Assembly: GCF_037977385.1 (NCBI RefSeq) | Contig: NZ_CP150277.1 | Location: 2,209,001 to 2,273,000 of the forward strand | DNA length: 64,000 nucleotides | Direction of reading: 5' to 3' | Source: Terribacillus sp. FSL K6-0262 | GTDB taxonomy: Bacteria; Bacillota; Bacilli; Bacillales; Amphibacillaceae | Shown here: piece by piece, positions 35,105 to 43,322 of the stretch | Numbering within the stretch: the first letter of the stretch is position 1 | Layout of the letters: the number at the start of each line of letters is the position of its first letter | The notes under the pieces: model-generated | Database searches by the model: none | What the model saw: only the letters and a program-made list of their open reading frames with translations | Told to the model about the DNA's origin: nothing | Translations under genes and position numbers: made by a program

Positions 35105-35817
35105 TGGCTTACTGTCCTAAATGCGGGGTGAGTGTCGAGAAGGATCAGGTTCCTTGTCCGCTATGCTTTACCTATATACCAAAGGTCTTGAGCGATGAGG
35201 AATTGTTGGATACGAATGGCTTTCCGAAATATTACAGTTTGTATGAGAACCTGGTCAGTTTCTTTATCCGTATCATTTTCCGGGTTCTTTGTGTGTTGAT
35301 GATATTGGGATTCCTGGTGCCTTCGTTGATAGACTTCCTATTGAATAAAGCCTTTACCTGGTCTTTATACAGCAATTTATCCATTTTGATGGGCTGGTGC
35401 TTCTTCTACGTTCTATTTGGCTATGTCAAAAGAACAAGAGATAAAATCATCGTTTTACTGATGACCATATGTGCTGGATTATTCGGATTTGACTTCATCC
35501 ATGGATATACGGGCTGGTCTGTCGAGATAGCATTCCCGATATTGATCATAGCTTTGTTGCTGCTGTTGCTGAATATAGCAATTTATAAAAGAAATAGAAG
35601 CTGGTTCCGTCAAAGCGGATATATTATTTTTTCGCTTCTCATTCTGATCGTTGGAATCGATTTTGTCTTGAAAAGGTATTTGCATGCTGAAGATATCATC
35701 CTGCAATCTTCGAAAGACCTCCTTCCTTCTACTTTGCTGGGATCTGTTCTGCTGCTGATTTCCTATAGGATGCCGAAAAAATGGATGGAGAAATTAAAGC
35801 GTAAATTCCATATCTGA
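35104..35817 (+). CDS. Zinc-ribbon plus multi-pass membrane protein, DUF6320-like
   Basis: 237 residues. It starts with a zinc ribbon (CPKCGVSVEKDQVPCPLC, residues about 4-21), followed by a short linker and six predicted membrane segments (about residues 50-225), with a basic C-terminus. This architecture matches DUF6320 proteins, which in other Bacillota are found beside a similar acyltransferase; that association is recalled, not computed. ATG 35104 has an AGGAG site. Together the two genes look like a membrane acylation module. Confidence 0.72.
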   Translation: MAYCPKCGVSVEKDQVPCPLCFTYIPKVLSDEELLDTNGFPKYYSLYENLVSFFIRIIFRVLCVLMILGFLVPSLIDFLLNKAFTWSLYSNLSILMGWCFFYVLFGYVKRTRDKIIVLLMTICAGLFGFDFIHGYTGWSVEIAFPILIIALLLLLLNIAIYKRNRSWFRQSGYIIFSLLILIVGIDFVLKRYLHAEDIILQSSKDLLPSTLLGSVLLLISYRMPKKWMEKLKRKFHI

Positions 35818-35857
35818 TGTTTATCGTCCCAATGCAATAACAATGGAGAAGCTGAAG

Positions 35858-36122
35858 GAGGCTGGGACATAACTAATTTCCCAGTGCTTAAAACCGAATC
35901 TTATTCTTGAGCGCTGCTTTCCACGGGCACGGCCTCAGCCTCCTCGTGGAAAGGTCCCCACTGCGGGGTCTTCAGCTCGCGCTGTTCCCGCAGGAGTCTC
36001 CGCGTTCTCCCTACACTGGGATAGATAACCAATCAAAAAACCGAACTTATGCAAATTTTCGTATGAAGATTTGCAGTATAGTTCGGTTTTTTATTTGGCT
36101 AAAACACTTTTGTCCCAGCCTC
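35858..36122. repeat. Structured interspersed repeat with 12-bp terminal inverted repeats
   Basis: The ends are GAGGCTGGGACA (35858-35869) and TGTCCCAGCCTC (36111-36122). Inside are nested inverted repeats: CCCAGTG/CACTGGG (35880/36014), TTTCCACG/CGTGGAAA, CCCC/GGGG, and a terminator-like hairpin with AAAAAACCGAAC and GTTCGGTTTTTT (about 36035-36092). No coding frame with a ribosome site is present. The terminal sequence resembles repeated intergenic elements I recall from Bacillaceae and staphylococci. It probably forms one long folded RNA and also acts as a terminator after the acyltransferase cassette. Confidence 0.72.
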
Positions 36123-36238
36123 TTTTTGTTTGTCTTCATTGAATTGATATTCCCAAGAAAAGCCCTGCGTGGGATAAAGCGCCCACTCCGTGCTTTCTCA
36201 CTTACCGCTCTGTTTCTAATCAGTCCCCTTCGCTTTTC

Positions 36239-36256
36239 GTAAGACCAAAGTCTTAC
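36239..36256 (+). promoter_or_regulatory. LiaR-type operator
   Basis: GTAAGAC-CAAA-GTCTTAC is a perfect 7-4-7 inverted repeat about 75-95 nt upstream of the first lia gene. The LiaR box of B. subtilis has the same 7-4-7 architecture. A weak TAGACT -10 lies at 36301-36306 and there is no good -35, consistent with activation. Confidence 0.7.
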
Positions 36257-36331
36257 TTAAGTTATGGCTGGGGGTCGTTATGGTGGAGGGGGAATGAAGG
36301 TAGACTAGGAGTATGAAAGGAGTGAGGCGTG

Positions 36332-36634
36332 ATGAAGAAGGTTTTATTGATCATTGGTGCTGTCATTGCTGGGGCGGTGCTGCTGGCGAACCTTGGGTCG
36401 CTGCTTGTGCTGGCTGTCAGTGTGGCAATTGGTTATTACGGTTTGAGGAGATTCATCATGACCGATAGTGTCGGTGCCAAGATTGGCTGGGGCATTGTCA
36501 TTGGGATTGGTGTTTGCATCTCCCTTTCCAATCTGCCGGCGTTGATCGGTTTGATTGCCCTGGCGGCGCTGTACTATATGTACAAAGCTTGGAAAAAAGA
36601 AAAGGAAGCAGAGAAGTTCGATTATACTCTTTAA
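36332..36634 (+). CDS. liaI: LiaI-like small membrane protein
   Basis: 100 residues with three hydrophobic segments (about 4-28, 52-66 and 68-84) and a Lys/Glu-rich cytoplasmic tail. First gene of a lia-type operon (I, 53-residue peptide, H, F, S, R). In B. subtilis LiaI is the membrane anchor that recruits the LiaH phage-shock protein. ATG 36332 has an AAAGGAG site. Sequence similarity to LiaI is modest; the call relies on size, topology and context. Confidence 0.75.
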   Translation: MKKVLLIIGAVIAGAVLLANLGSLLVLAVSVAIGYYGLRRFIMTDSVGAKIGWGIVIGIGVCISLSNLPALIGLIALAALYYMYKAWKKEKEAEKFDYTL

Positions 36635-36651
36635 TTTAAAGGAGGAGCATA

Positions 36652-36813
36652 GTGGACGATTACTTGGAGCAGCGAGTACGTGTGCTGGAGCTGGAAGTGG
36701 AGGAGCTGAAGGAGAAGGCAAAGCCGGGTCGGGATAATACGTGGATATGGGCGTTTATTCCGATTCTGGCACTGTTGATTCCAGTACTGGCACTTGTCGG
36801 AGATATATTCTAA
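36652..36813 (+). CDS. Small coiled-coil plus membrane-segment peptide in the lia operon
   Basis: 53 residues. It starts at GTG 36652 with a GGAGG site 6 nt upstream and lies 17 nt after liaI and 19 nt before liaH. Residues 1-24 form a heptad-like acidic helix (LEQRVRVLELEVEELKEKAK); residues 31-53 are a hydrophobic segment (WIWAFIPILALLIPVLALVG). Topology is the reverse of PspB but with the same two elements. Not recognised as a named family; an accessory anchor or sensor for LiaH is inferred. Confidence 0.72.
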   Translation: MDDYLEQRVRVLELEVEELKEKAKPGRDNTWIWAFIPILALLIPVLALVGDIF

Positions 36814-36832
36814 TCAAAAAGGAGAGATACAC

Positions 36833-37456
36833 ATGGAAAACATTTTTACTCGAATCAAACAGGCGGTTGCAGCAGATTTTCACGAAATCTTGGATAAGAA
36901 GGAAGAAAAGAATCCAACGGTGCAGCTAAGCCAGTATATCCGTCAATGTGAGCAGCAGGCGAAGAAAATTCGCGAGTTGATCGAGAAGCAGTATCAGCTG
37001 AAGCATGATTTTACAAAAGAATATCATGCAGCACAGGCAATGGCGGATAAACGGGAGCGGCAGGCAAAGCTTGCGGCAGAGCAAGGGGAGGCTGAACTGG
37101 CCGAACAGGCACAAGAGGAGCGCGGACAATACCAAGAGCGTGCAGATAAGATCAAGGCAATGATGGAAAAAGCTGCTTCTGATCTGCAGGAGCTGGAGAA
37201 AAAATACGTCCAGATGAAGCATAAACTGAAGGATCTTTACGTGAAGAAAATGGAATTCGCGGAGCGGGAAAATGTCGCGAAAGCACACCGCGGGATGAAT
37301 GAGATCCTCAAGCACAAGCCCGAGTTTGAATTCGCCTCCAACAAATTAAATGATCTGGAAGGATATATCGACCGGCTGGAGCGAAAGGTGGATGCGGATT
37401 ATCGTAAGATGACACTGGATGCCAAACTGGCAGAGCTGGAAAGGAAATCTAGTTAA
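36833..37456 (+). CDS. liaH: PspA/IM30 family phage-shock protein, LiaH-like
   Basis: 207 residues, almost entirely charged coiled coil (about 25-185), starting MENIFTRIKQAVAADFHEIL as PspA/LiaH proteins do. ATG 36833 has a GGAGAG site. It forms large oligomeric rings and protects the membrane during envelope stress caused by, for example, lipid-II-binding antibiotics. It is the main induced product of the LiaFSR system. Confidence 0.92.
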   Translation: MENIFTRIKQAVAADFHEILDKKEEKNPTVQLSQYIRQCEQQAKKIRELIEKQYQLKHDFTKEYHAAQAMADKRERQAKLAAEQGEAELAEQAQEERGQYQERADKIKAMMEKAASDLQELEKKYVQMKHKLKDLYVKKMEFAERENVAKAHRGMNEILKHKPEFEFASNKLNDLEGYIDRLERKVDADYRKMTLDAKLAELERKSS

Positions 37457-37479
37457 AATAAGCATGACGTGGTAATCTA

Positions 37480-37507
37480 GGAAGGACACAGACGGCTGTG
37501 TGCTTCC
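37480..37507 (+). terminator. Weak terminator between liaH and liaF
   Basis: GGAAGGACACAG and CTGTGTGCTTCC form an imperfect hairpin followed by TTGTTTAC. Its position matches a leaky terminator that makes the effector genes more abundant than the FSR sensor genes. Confidence 0.55.
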
Positions 37508-37543
37508 TTGTTTACACTTGCCGCATGAAAGGGGTGCCTCGGA

Positions 37544-38260
37544 GTGAAGCCGAACGATATGATACGCTGGCTGCTCATCACGGCAGCAGTGGTTTTCCTG
37601 GCTGAATTATTGCTATCGGGGACAGGTGTGCTGATTGGCATCGGTATGGGTATACTGTTCATCTATCTCGGAAAACGGCAGTTATCCGGTCGTAAGGGGA
37701 CGATTTTATTTTGGCTGGGCATAGTCATAGTGGCCATGAGTTTATTGCAATCATTCGCTTTTTATTTAGTTTTGACAGCTGGAATCATCTATTACTTTTC
37801 CAAAATCCACGATACGACGGATAAACCGCAAACCTATCAGCCATCTTTTGACCACGCATCATCGGAGGAGTCGGTCTTCGAAAAAAAATCATTGTTTCAA
37901 AATAGCTGGTTCGGTGCGCAGTCGGCAGGCGGCAATGTGTACGAATGGCAGGATACCAATATTCAGTCATTCATCGGCGATACGATCATCGATCTGAATT
38001 ATACGGTACTGCCGAAAGAAGAAGCTGTGCTGATGGTGCGTAAAGTATTGGGGAATGTACGGATCATCGTTCCATATGATATAGAAGTGGATGTGCATCA
38101 TTCCGTTGTTTATGGATCGATCGCCATCTTTGAGCATAGGGAACAGAACAGCTGGAATAAAGTGATTCATATGCGTACAAAAGGCTATCAGCAATCCTCC
38201 CAGCGCATCAAAATCGTCACAAGTGTTGTAGCTGGCAAGCTGGAGGTGGTGCGCGTATGA
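37544..38260 (+). CDS. liaF: LiaF, negative regulator of the LiaSR two-component system
   Basis: 238 residues. Four hydrophobic segments in the first 85 residues, then a soluble C-terminal domain (WFGAQSAGGNVYEWQDTNIQ, FIGDTIIDL, LGNVRIIVPYDIEVDV) typical of LiaF/VraT-type proteins. The GTG 37544 has an AAAGGGG site; ATG 37559 is an alternative. It overlaps liaS by 4 nt. LiaG, present in B. subtilis, is missing here. Confidence 0.9.
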   Translation: MKPNDMIRWLLITAAVVFLAELLLSGTGVLIGIGMGILFIYLGKRQLSGRKGTILFWLGIVIVAMSLLQSFAFYLVLTAGIIYYFSKIHDTTDKPQTYQPSFDHASSEESVFEKKSLFQNSWFGAQSAGGNVYEWQDTNIQSFIGDTIIDLNYTVLPKEEAVLMVRKVLGNVRIIVPYDIEVDVHHSVVYGSIAIFEHREQNSWNKVIHMRTKGYQQSSQRIKIVTSVVAGKLEVVRV

Positions 38261-39300
38261 GCAATATCGTCAAACGCCATGTCGGTTTTGGCATGCTGTA
38301 CAGTCTGCTTTTGCTTGCGGGATTGGCGGCATTGTATCTGCTGGATTTTCCAATCGATGATTGGAAATCGATTTGGACCATGCATGAAAGTAATATGCCG
38401 TTTTTGATTGCAGCACCGCTTTTCGTCTTATTTTCAGGTGCGATTCTTGGATTGTTTTCCGGCCTGTATTGGCGGAGGCGCTGGCATCAGGCAGCCCGGG
38501 AACTGGAGAGCATCCGGGAGGGGCAGCAGCCTTTGAAGAAGCGCAGCTTCAGTTTATCCGAGCTGCAGCACACCTGGGCCGAGCTGGAACGTCTGCAGGC
38601 TTATATGAACGAACAGGCTAAGCTTGCACAGAAATTGACGAATGAGCGGGTGATCGACCGCGAAGAAGAGGTCCAGCGCATCGTCTCGGAAGAGCGAAAT
38701 CGTTTGGCAAGGGAGCTGCATGACTCTGTCAGCCAGGAACTGTTCGCGGCCTCCATGCTGATTTCCGCCCTGACCGAATCCGAAGAAGGAGAGACAGCAA
38801 TGTTCACTGCATTGAAGCAGCTTGAAGCAATGGTCCAGCAATCGCAGCTGGAGATGCGGGCGCTGCTTTTGCACCTTAGACCTGCAGCCCTGAAAGGGAA
38901 AACGCTGCAGGAAGGGATGGATATGCTCCTGGAAGATCTGCGGGCGAAGGTGCCGCTTTCGATTGAATGGGAGCTGGATACCTTCCCTGTGGAAAAAGGT
39001 ATCGAGGATCAGCTATTCCGTATCGTGCAGGAATCTGTATCCAATACGCTGCGTCATGCAAAAGCGGAAAGTCTTTCAATCAAGCTTCTCCAGCGTGACA
39101 GCTTCATCATCCTGCTCGTTGCGGATGATGGTATCGGCTTCGAAATAGGCACCGAACAGCCGGGAGCTTACGGTTTACAAAATATGAAGGAAAGAGCAGC
39201 GGAAATCGGTGCCCATCTGCGGGTGGTAAGTGTGCCGAACCAAGGTACACGCTTGGAGGTGCGGGTTCCGATGCTTGATAGGGAGGAAGAATGGACATGA
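38257..39300 (+). CDS. liaS: LiaS sensor histidine kinase
   Basis: 347 residues. Two membrane segments (about 11-30 and 48-70) with a very short extracellular loop mark an intramembrane-sensing kinase. A HAMP-like coiled region follows, then HisKA_3 with phospho-acceptor His155 in [11 protein letters not shown], and an ATPase domain ([25 protein letters not shown]). It phosphorylates LiaR under cell-wall antibiotic stress. Start and stop overlap the neighbours by 4 nt. Confidence 0.94.
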   Translation: MSNIVKRHVGFGMLYSLLLLAGLAALYLLDFPIDDWKSIWTMHESNMPFLIAAPLFVLFSGAILGLFSGLYWRRRWHQAARELESIREGQQPLKKRSFSLSELQHTWAELERLQAYMNEQAKLAQKLTNERVIDREEEVQRIVSEERNRLARELHDSVSQELFAASMLISALTESEEGETAMFTALKQLEAMVQQSQLEMRALLLHLRPAALKGKTLQEGMDMLLEDLRAKVPLSIEWELDTFPVEKGIEDQLFRIVQESVSNTLRHAKAESLSIKLLQRDSFIILLVADDGIGFEIGTEQPGAYGLQNMKERAAEIGAHLRVVSVPNQGTRLEVRVPMLDREEEWT

Positions 39301-39929
39301 TCAAGGTTCTATTTGTAGACGATCATGAAATGGTGCGGATCGGTGTTTCGGCATATCTATCGACGCAAGCCGATATCGAGGTCATCGGAGAAGCGGACAA
39401 TGGGGAGGAAGCGGTTCGACTGGCGCTGGAATTGAAACCGGATATCATCCTGATGGACCTTGTGATGGACCGGATGGATGGGATAGAAGCGACCAGACAG
39501 ATCGTAACGGCCTGGCCCGAGGCTAAGGTGATTGTCGTCACGAGTTTTCTGGATGATGATAAAGTGTATCCGGCCTTGGAAGCGGGTGCAGCCAGTTATC
39601 TGCTGAAAACATCCAAAGCAACGGAAATAGCCAAGGCAATAAGATCTACATATAATGGAAATGCTGTTTTCGAACCGGAAGTGACCAATAAAGTGATGGC
39701 TCGCATGCGGCAGCCGCAGGCTCCTGCCTTGCATGAAACACTGACAGCAAGGGAGCGGGAGGTATTGCTTTTGATCGCCAAGGGAAGATCCAATCAAGAG
39801 ATCGCCTCGGAGCTGTTCATCGCCCTGAAGACAGTAAAGGTGCATGTCAGCAATATATTGAGCAAGCTGGAGGTGCAGGATCGCACGCAAGCGGCCATCT
39901 ATGTGCATGAAAATGGATTGCTCCAGTGA
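39297..39929 (+). CDS. liaR: LiaR response regulator, NarL/FixJ family
   Basis: 210 residues. The receiver domain has Asp8/Asp9 and phospho-acceptor Asp54 in ILMDLVMD; the C-terminal LuxR-type helix-turn-helix reads [22 protein letters not shown] (split by its two helices). The start at the second ATG (39297) matches the LiaR N-terminus MIKVLFVDD and has a GGAGG site 10 nt upstream; ATG 39291 is possible. Presumed to bind the 7-4-7 repeat at the head of the operon. Confidence 0.95.
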   Translation: MIKVLFVDDHEMVRIGVSAYLSTQADIEVIGEADNGEEAVRLALELKPDIILMDLVMDRMDGIEATRQIVTAWPEAKVIVVTSFLDDDKVYPALEAGAASYLLKTSKATEIAKAIRSTYNGNAVFEPEVTNKVMARMRQPQAPALHETLTAREREVLLLIAKGRSNQEIASELFIALKTVKVHVSNILSKLEVQDRTQAAIYVHENGLLQ

Positions 39930-39930
39930 A

Positions 39931-39968
39931 AAAGCAGGCTTCCCTTTAAAGGGAATGCCTGCTTTTTT
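39931..39968. terminator. Bidirectional terminator, lia operon / ypmRS
   Basis: AAAGCAGGC and GCCTGCTTT flank an inner TTCCCTTTAAAGGGAA palindrome, with a T run on the plus strand. It abuts the convergent ypmS-like stop. Confidence 0.9.
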
Positions 39969-40602
39969 ATAAACCGAATGTATCGTTCGGGATATACAGT
40001 TTGAAGCTCAAGTCATCATTCGGCAAATCGAATTGCTCTACTTCCACATGGAAGTTGTTTTGTAATTCCATCTGCGTGACAGCGACATAGATGGATTCCT
40101 TATCTGGATTGATTGTGACCCATTCAGGCATCTTATAATATCTGTCTATATATTTAAGGACCTTATCATTCGGCAGGGATAGACTTCCAAGGGAGATATC
40201 CCGCTGTACGAGCAATAGATCCCCATTTTCCTGTACTTGCGGTTCAAGGGTGATCTGCAGCGGAATCCTTACGCCGAATGCAGTGATTCCCCCTCTCAAT
40301 TCCACAGCATCATCCCCGAGTACAACCGAATAATTATCGGAGTCATCGTTCAGTTCCTTGTCGATGTATGCGTTGATCAGTTCATTGACGTTTGCTTTGG
40401 TCGAGCTGATTGTGAACTCGGAAGAATCCGAGCTATCGAATTGGGCTTCCTTTGGCGGCTCCGGAGCCGGACTGAATGCCGGAAGGAAGATAAGCAAAAG
40501 CAAAAGCAGCAGGACAACACCGTTTGCAATAGCCAATATTTTAAAGTATTTTTTCCAGTCCCGCTGTTTCGGCGGCCGTGTTTCATTTTTTCTGTTTTCC
40601 AT
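39967..40602 (-). CDS. ypmS: YpmS-like membrane-anchored protein (DUF2140)
   Basis: 211 residues. A basic N-terminus, one strong membrane segment (about residues 22-44) and an extracytoplasmic domain rich in short strands (GDDAVELRGGITAFGVRIPL) match YpmS. ATG 40602 has an AGGCAGGTG site; a GTG nine bases upstream is possible. It follows the YpmR-like lipase by 15 nt, the gene pair known from B. subtilis. Function unknown, probably at the cell surface. Confidence 0.85.
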   Translation of the reverse strand: MENRKNETRPPKQRDWKKYFKILAIANGVVLLLLLLLIFLPAFSPAPEPPKEAQFDSSDSSEFTISSTKANVNELINAYIDKELNDDSDNYSVVLGDDAVELRGGITAFGVRIPLQITLEPQVQENGDLLLVQRDISLGSLSLPNDKVLKYIDRYYKMPEWVTINPDKESIYVAVTQMELQNNFHVEVEQFDLPNDDLSFKLYIPNDTFGL

Positions 40603-40617
40603 GATAGTCACACCTGC

Positions 40618-41523
40618 CTATTCATCGTCTTCCTGTATAACAGGTTTGATACTCTCCAATACCCGTTCGGCAACTTTTCCATACCCGACTTCATTTGGAT
40701 GGAAGTAGTCATCAGCCAATAAAGCTGCTGTCTGATTATGGAATAAATCGGCTGTTTCAATATAATGCTGGTCTTCTTCTTCTGCAACCTGCTTTCCAAT
40801 GGCATTATATTCATCTACGATCGTGCCGAGCTGATCCTCGATTTGAGGGAAGGATTCCTCAAAAGGATTATAAAAGCCGATCAAATATACTTCAGCATCG
40901 GGATTCAATGTCCCGATTTTATTGAATACTTCTTTCATCCGTTCTTCATAGGACGGCATGGCCGCGCTGTAGTCATCGTAATCCAGATCAGTGAAGTGAT
41001 CCTTAGTCACTTTCATGATATCATTGGCGCCGATCGTAATCAGGACAACATCTGCATTCTCGATGGAGGCCGAGATGACAGGATCGTCCAGTCTTTTCAG
41101 CAGCTGATCCGTTCGATTGCCGCGTTTGCCGAAATTATCGATTTTGACGTGATCATCTGTTTCTTCGAACGTTTGCTTTAGAATGCCGACATACCCGCCA
41201 TTCCCTGTCGTGTCTCCCACTCCTTGGGTCAGGGAATCACCGATTGCGGTGATATGCAGATCTTCCTTGATGAAGAGGCCGATTGTATCCTTGAGCAATC
41301 GCTGGAAAGCCTTCTTTATTTCGGAGGAAGTATCTGCTTCTTCTTCCGATGCAGCCGGATTTTCCGCGGTGTCATTGGAATTATCGGTTTCACTAGGTAC
41401 AATTTCGGTAGGGGCATTCGTGACCGTTGCTTTTTTATCGGTTCCTGCAAAAACAATCACTGCCCCGATTACAATGGCGAGCAGGAACGATGCAACCATG
41501 TAGTAGATTTTTCTTTTATGCAA
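40618..41523 (-). CDS. ypmR: SGNH/GDSL-type lipase or esterase, YpmR-like
   Basis: 301 residues. An N-terminal membrane anchor (about residues 7-27), an Asp/Glu/Ser-rich linker, then an SGNH hydrolase domain: block I IGDSLTQGVG with nucleophile Ser, block II Gly in NGGYVG, block III GANDIM with Asn, and block V HPNEVGY with catalytic His. It starts at TTG with an AGGGTGATG site. The active site faces the outside. Substrate not known; deacylation of an envelope lipid or polymer is likely. Confidence 0.88.
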   Translation of the reverse strand: MHKRKIYYMVASFLLAIVIGAVIVFAGTDKKATVTNAPTEIVPSETDNSNDTAENPAASEEEADTSSEIKKAFQRLLKDTIGLFIKEDLHITAIGDSLTQGVGDTTGNGGYVGILKQTFEETDDHVKIDNFGKRGNRTDQLLKRLDDPVISASIENADVVLITIGANDIMKVTKDHFTDLDYDDYSAAMPSYEERMKEVFNKIGTLNPDAEVYLIGFYNPFEESFPQIEDQLGTIVDEYNAIGKQVAEEEDQHYIETADLFHNQTAALLADDYFHPNEVGYGKVAERVLESIKPVIQEDDE

Positions 41524-41675
41524 GCATCATCACCCTCGATCAGCAGAAATATGATTGCGTATTCCCGCCATTTGGGCGGCGGGATACTGAAAATACAATT
41601 GTTAATTGGTTGTAAAACTATATCTTACTAGATTCAGAGAAGGTTGGGTAGTGGGAACAGCTGGTACCCCGCAAT

Positions 41676-41701
41676 GTTTTGCTGAATGTTTTGTTGGGAA
41701 C
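41676..41701 (+). promoter_or_regulatory. Possible sigma-B promoter
   Basis: GTTTTG (41676-41681), 14 nt, GGGAAC (41696-41701) partly matches the general-stress consensus GTTTAA-N12-14-GGGWAW, 32 nt before a small gene. Tentative. Confidence 0.3.
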
Positions 41702-41733
41702 ACGTTTTACTAAAAGGGTAGGAGGAGCACAGT

Positions 41734-41898
41734 ATGAAGGAATACGGTGCTATGCCGAATAAGGATGTATCAGGCTGGTACGTGAAAATGGAAGATGCTG
41801 CCGTTTTGGAGGCAGAAGGACTTGCCCGGGAAAATGCACCCAGCAAACTCATCATCTGTGATGCACAGCATGAGGTAAAAGAAGAGAGACGGTTTTAA
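41734..41898 (+). CDS. Small DUF2188-like protein, 54 residues
   Basis: ATG 41734 with a GGAGG site 8 nt upstream. The product (MKEYGAMPNKDVSGWYVKME, then AEGLARENAPSKLIICD and a KEERRF end) has the W-V...A...A..LA....LIIxDxxxxxxxER pattern of the short DUF2188 family, known from Bacillus as small soluble proteins of unknown role. It has its own terminator. Family assignment is by eye. Confidence 0.68.
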   Translation: MKEYGAMPNKDVSGWYVKMEDAAVLEAEGLARENAPSKLIICDAQHEVKEERRF

Positions 41899-41928
41899 AA
41901 ATACCGGCTTTTGTTGCCGGTATTTTTT
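41897..41928 (+). terminator. Terminator of the DUF2188-like gene
   Basis: AAAATACCGGC and GCCGGTATTTT form an 11-bp stem overlapping the stop codon, followed by a T run. Confidence 0.9.
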
Positions 41929-41976
41929 AACCCTTTGGGCAGTTCCTGAATAAGCTGAACAGCAGGAGGTGCAAGT

Positions 41977-42228
41977 ATGGAATTTTCCTTGCTGCTGTTA
42001 GCTTTTTCGGGAATCGCATTGATCAGTATCGGAGTGCTGCGTCATGTCACCAAGGACCCGTTTGTTTTATTCATCCCAGCTGCTGTAACGGCACTGCTGC
42101 TGCTTGTAACCAGTATATTCTCTGTCCTGTTCCAGGGGGAACTCATCAAAGGGACATTATACATCTTTGCTTCTATCTTATGTGGATTATTCGTGATATT
42201 GCTTTTCTTGCCACCTTTTCGTAAATGA
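41977..42228 (+). CDS. Small three-pass membrane protein, YesK-like
   Basis: 83 residues, three hydrophobic segments (about 2-20, 28-50 and 58-78) separated by short charged turns. A GGAGG site precedes the ATG. It resembles the YesK-like family in length and topology; function unknown. Confidence 0.7.
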   Translation: MEFSLLLLAFSGIALISIGVLRHVTKDPFVLFIPAAVTALLLLVTSIFSVLFQGELIKGTLYIFASILCGLFVILLFLPPFRK

Positions 42229-42235
42229 AGGTGGC
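42210..42235. terminator. Bidirectional terminator, YesK-like gene / rarD
   Basis: GCCACCTT and AAGGTGGC form an 8-bp stem spanning the stop codon of the small gene. TTATTTT follows on the plus strand; the rarD stop begins immediately after. Confidence 0.78.
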
Positions 42236-43156
42236 TTATTTTACAGCTTCGGCATGCTTCAGCTGCTTTGTCGTCAGACGCTTCATGCGGATGCCGGATA
42301 TGGTGTAGAGAAGCAATGCCCCCCAAATGCATGTGAAAGCAATCAAATGTGCATGTGTGAATGCTTCACCGAATAAAGTGACACCCAAAATCAGCATGAG
42401 TGTTGGTGCAATATACTGGAGCAGGCCGATCGTCGTCAAAGAAAGTCTGCGGGCGCCAAAGGCGAATAGCAGAAGCGGCGCTGCTGTGGCAGCTCCGGAT
42501 AAGAATAGGACGACAGCTGTACCAGCTGATATGGGATCACTGTCCGCAGCAGGCACAAAGAGCAAATAAAGGATAGCCAACGGGGTGACGAACATCGTCT
42601 CGATTGTCAGTCCGAACATAGGCGGGATCGTCACTACCTTTTTAAGCAGGCCATAGACAGCGAAAGTGATTGCCAGCAGGAACGACACCCAAGGAAATAC
42701 CCCATAACTGAAGGTGAGATATATGACGCCGATAGCTGCAAGGATGAAGCTGATGATCTGTAAAAGCGTGCTTTTTTCCTTCAGGACGATCATGGCGAGC
42801 AGGATGCTGATGAGCGGGTTTATGTAGTAACCCAGGCTGGACTGCAGGACATGACCGGAATTTACTGCCCAGATGAATACGAGCCAATTGAGGCTGACCA
42901 TGATGGAAGCTGCGAACAACCCCCAGAATGCGCGTTTATCCAAAAACAGATCCTTCAGCTGTCTGATGAAGGGACGGATTTTTCCCAGCAGAAGGACGAT
43001 TAGGATCATCGTGACAAAGGACCAGACAATTCGATGGGCAAGCAAGTGGCCGGCATCGATTCCCTCTAATAAATTCCAAAATAACGGCAGTACGCCCCAC
43101 ATCACATATGCGATGGCGGCATATACGACACCTGACTTGGATGATTGCGATTGCAT
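42236..43156 (-). CDS. rarD: RarD-type EamA family transporter
   Basis: 306 residues, about ten membrane segments from two EamA repeats. The N-terminal AYVMWGVLPLFWNLLEG, AHRIVWSF and WAVNSGHVLQSSLGYYINPL motifs are typical of RarD. The homologous protein in Gram-negatives is linked to chloramphenicol sensitivity; the physiological substrate is unknown. Monocistronic. Confidence 0.92.
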   Translation of the reverse strand: MQSQSSKSGVVYAAIAYVMWGVLPLFWNLLEGIDAGHLLAHRIVWSFVTMILIVLLLGKIRPFIRQLKDLFLDKRAFWGLFAASIMVSLNWLVFIWAVNSGHVLQSSLGYYINPLISILLAMIVLKEKSTLLQIISFILAAIGVIYLTFSYGVFPWVSFLLAITFAVYGLLKKVVTIPPMFGLTIETMFVTPLAILYLLFVPAADSDPISAGTAVVLFLSGAATAAPLLLFAFGARRLSLTTIGLLQYIAPTLMLILGVTLFGEAFTHAHLIAFTCIWGALLLYTISGIRMKRLTTKQLKHAEAVK

Positions 43157-43253
43157 GATGGCATGCGCCTCTCTTTCTAATCTCTGTATGGATTAAGTGT
43201 AAGGTTTGTGTATCGGGGTTTTCAATACTTTTATTCTTTAAAGGGTAGAGAAG

Positions 43254-43283
43254 TTGTCAATGCCCGATAGAATGCTATATATT
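43254..43283 (+). promoter_or_regulatory. Cardiolipin synthase promoter
   Basis: TTGTCA (43254-43259), 18 nt, TATATT (43278-43283); a 16-nt spaced TATATA overlaps it. It lies 40 nt before the chosen GTG start. Confidence 0.55.
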
Positions 43284-43322
43284 AGTATGGGTAATTGGAA
43301 ATATATGAAGGGAGACGCTCAT

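Noticed and set aside
35858..36122. Possible insertion sequence
   Set aside because: Inverted ends are present but there is no transposase and no visible target duplication, so it is listed as a repeat only.
35907..36242. 111-codon open frame across the interspersed repeat
   Set aside because: No ribosome site, atypical composition, and it runs through nested palindromes and a terminator; not a gene.
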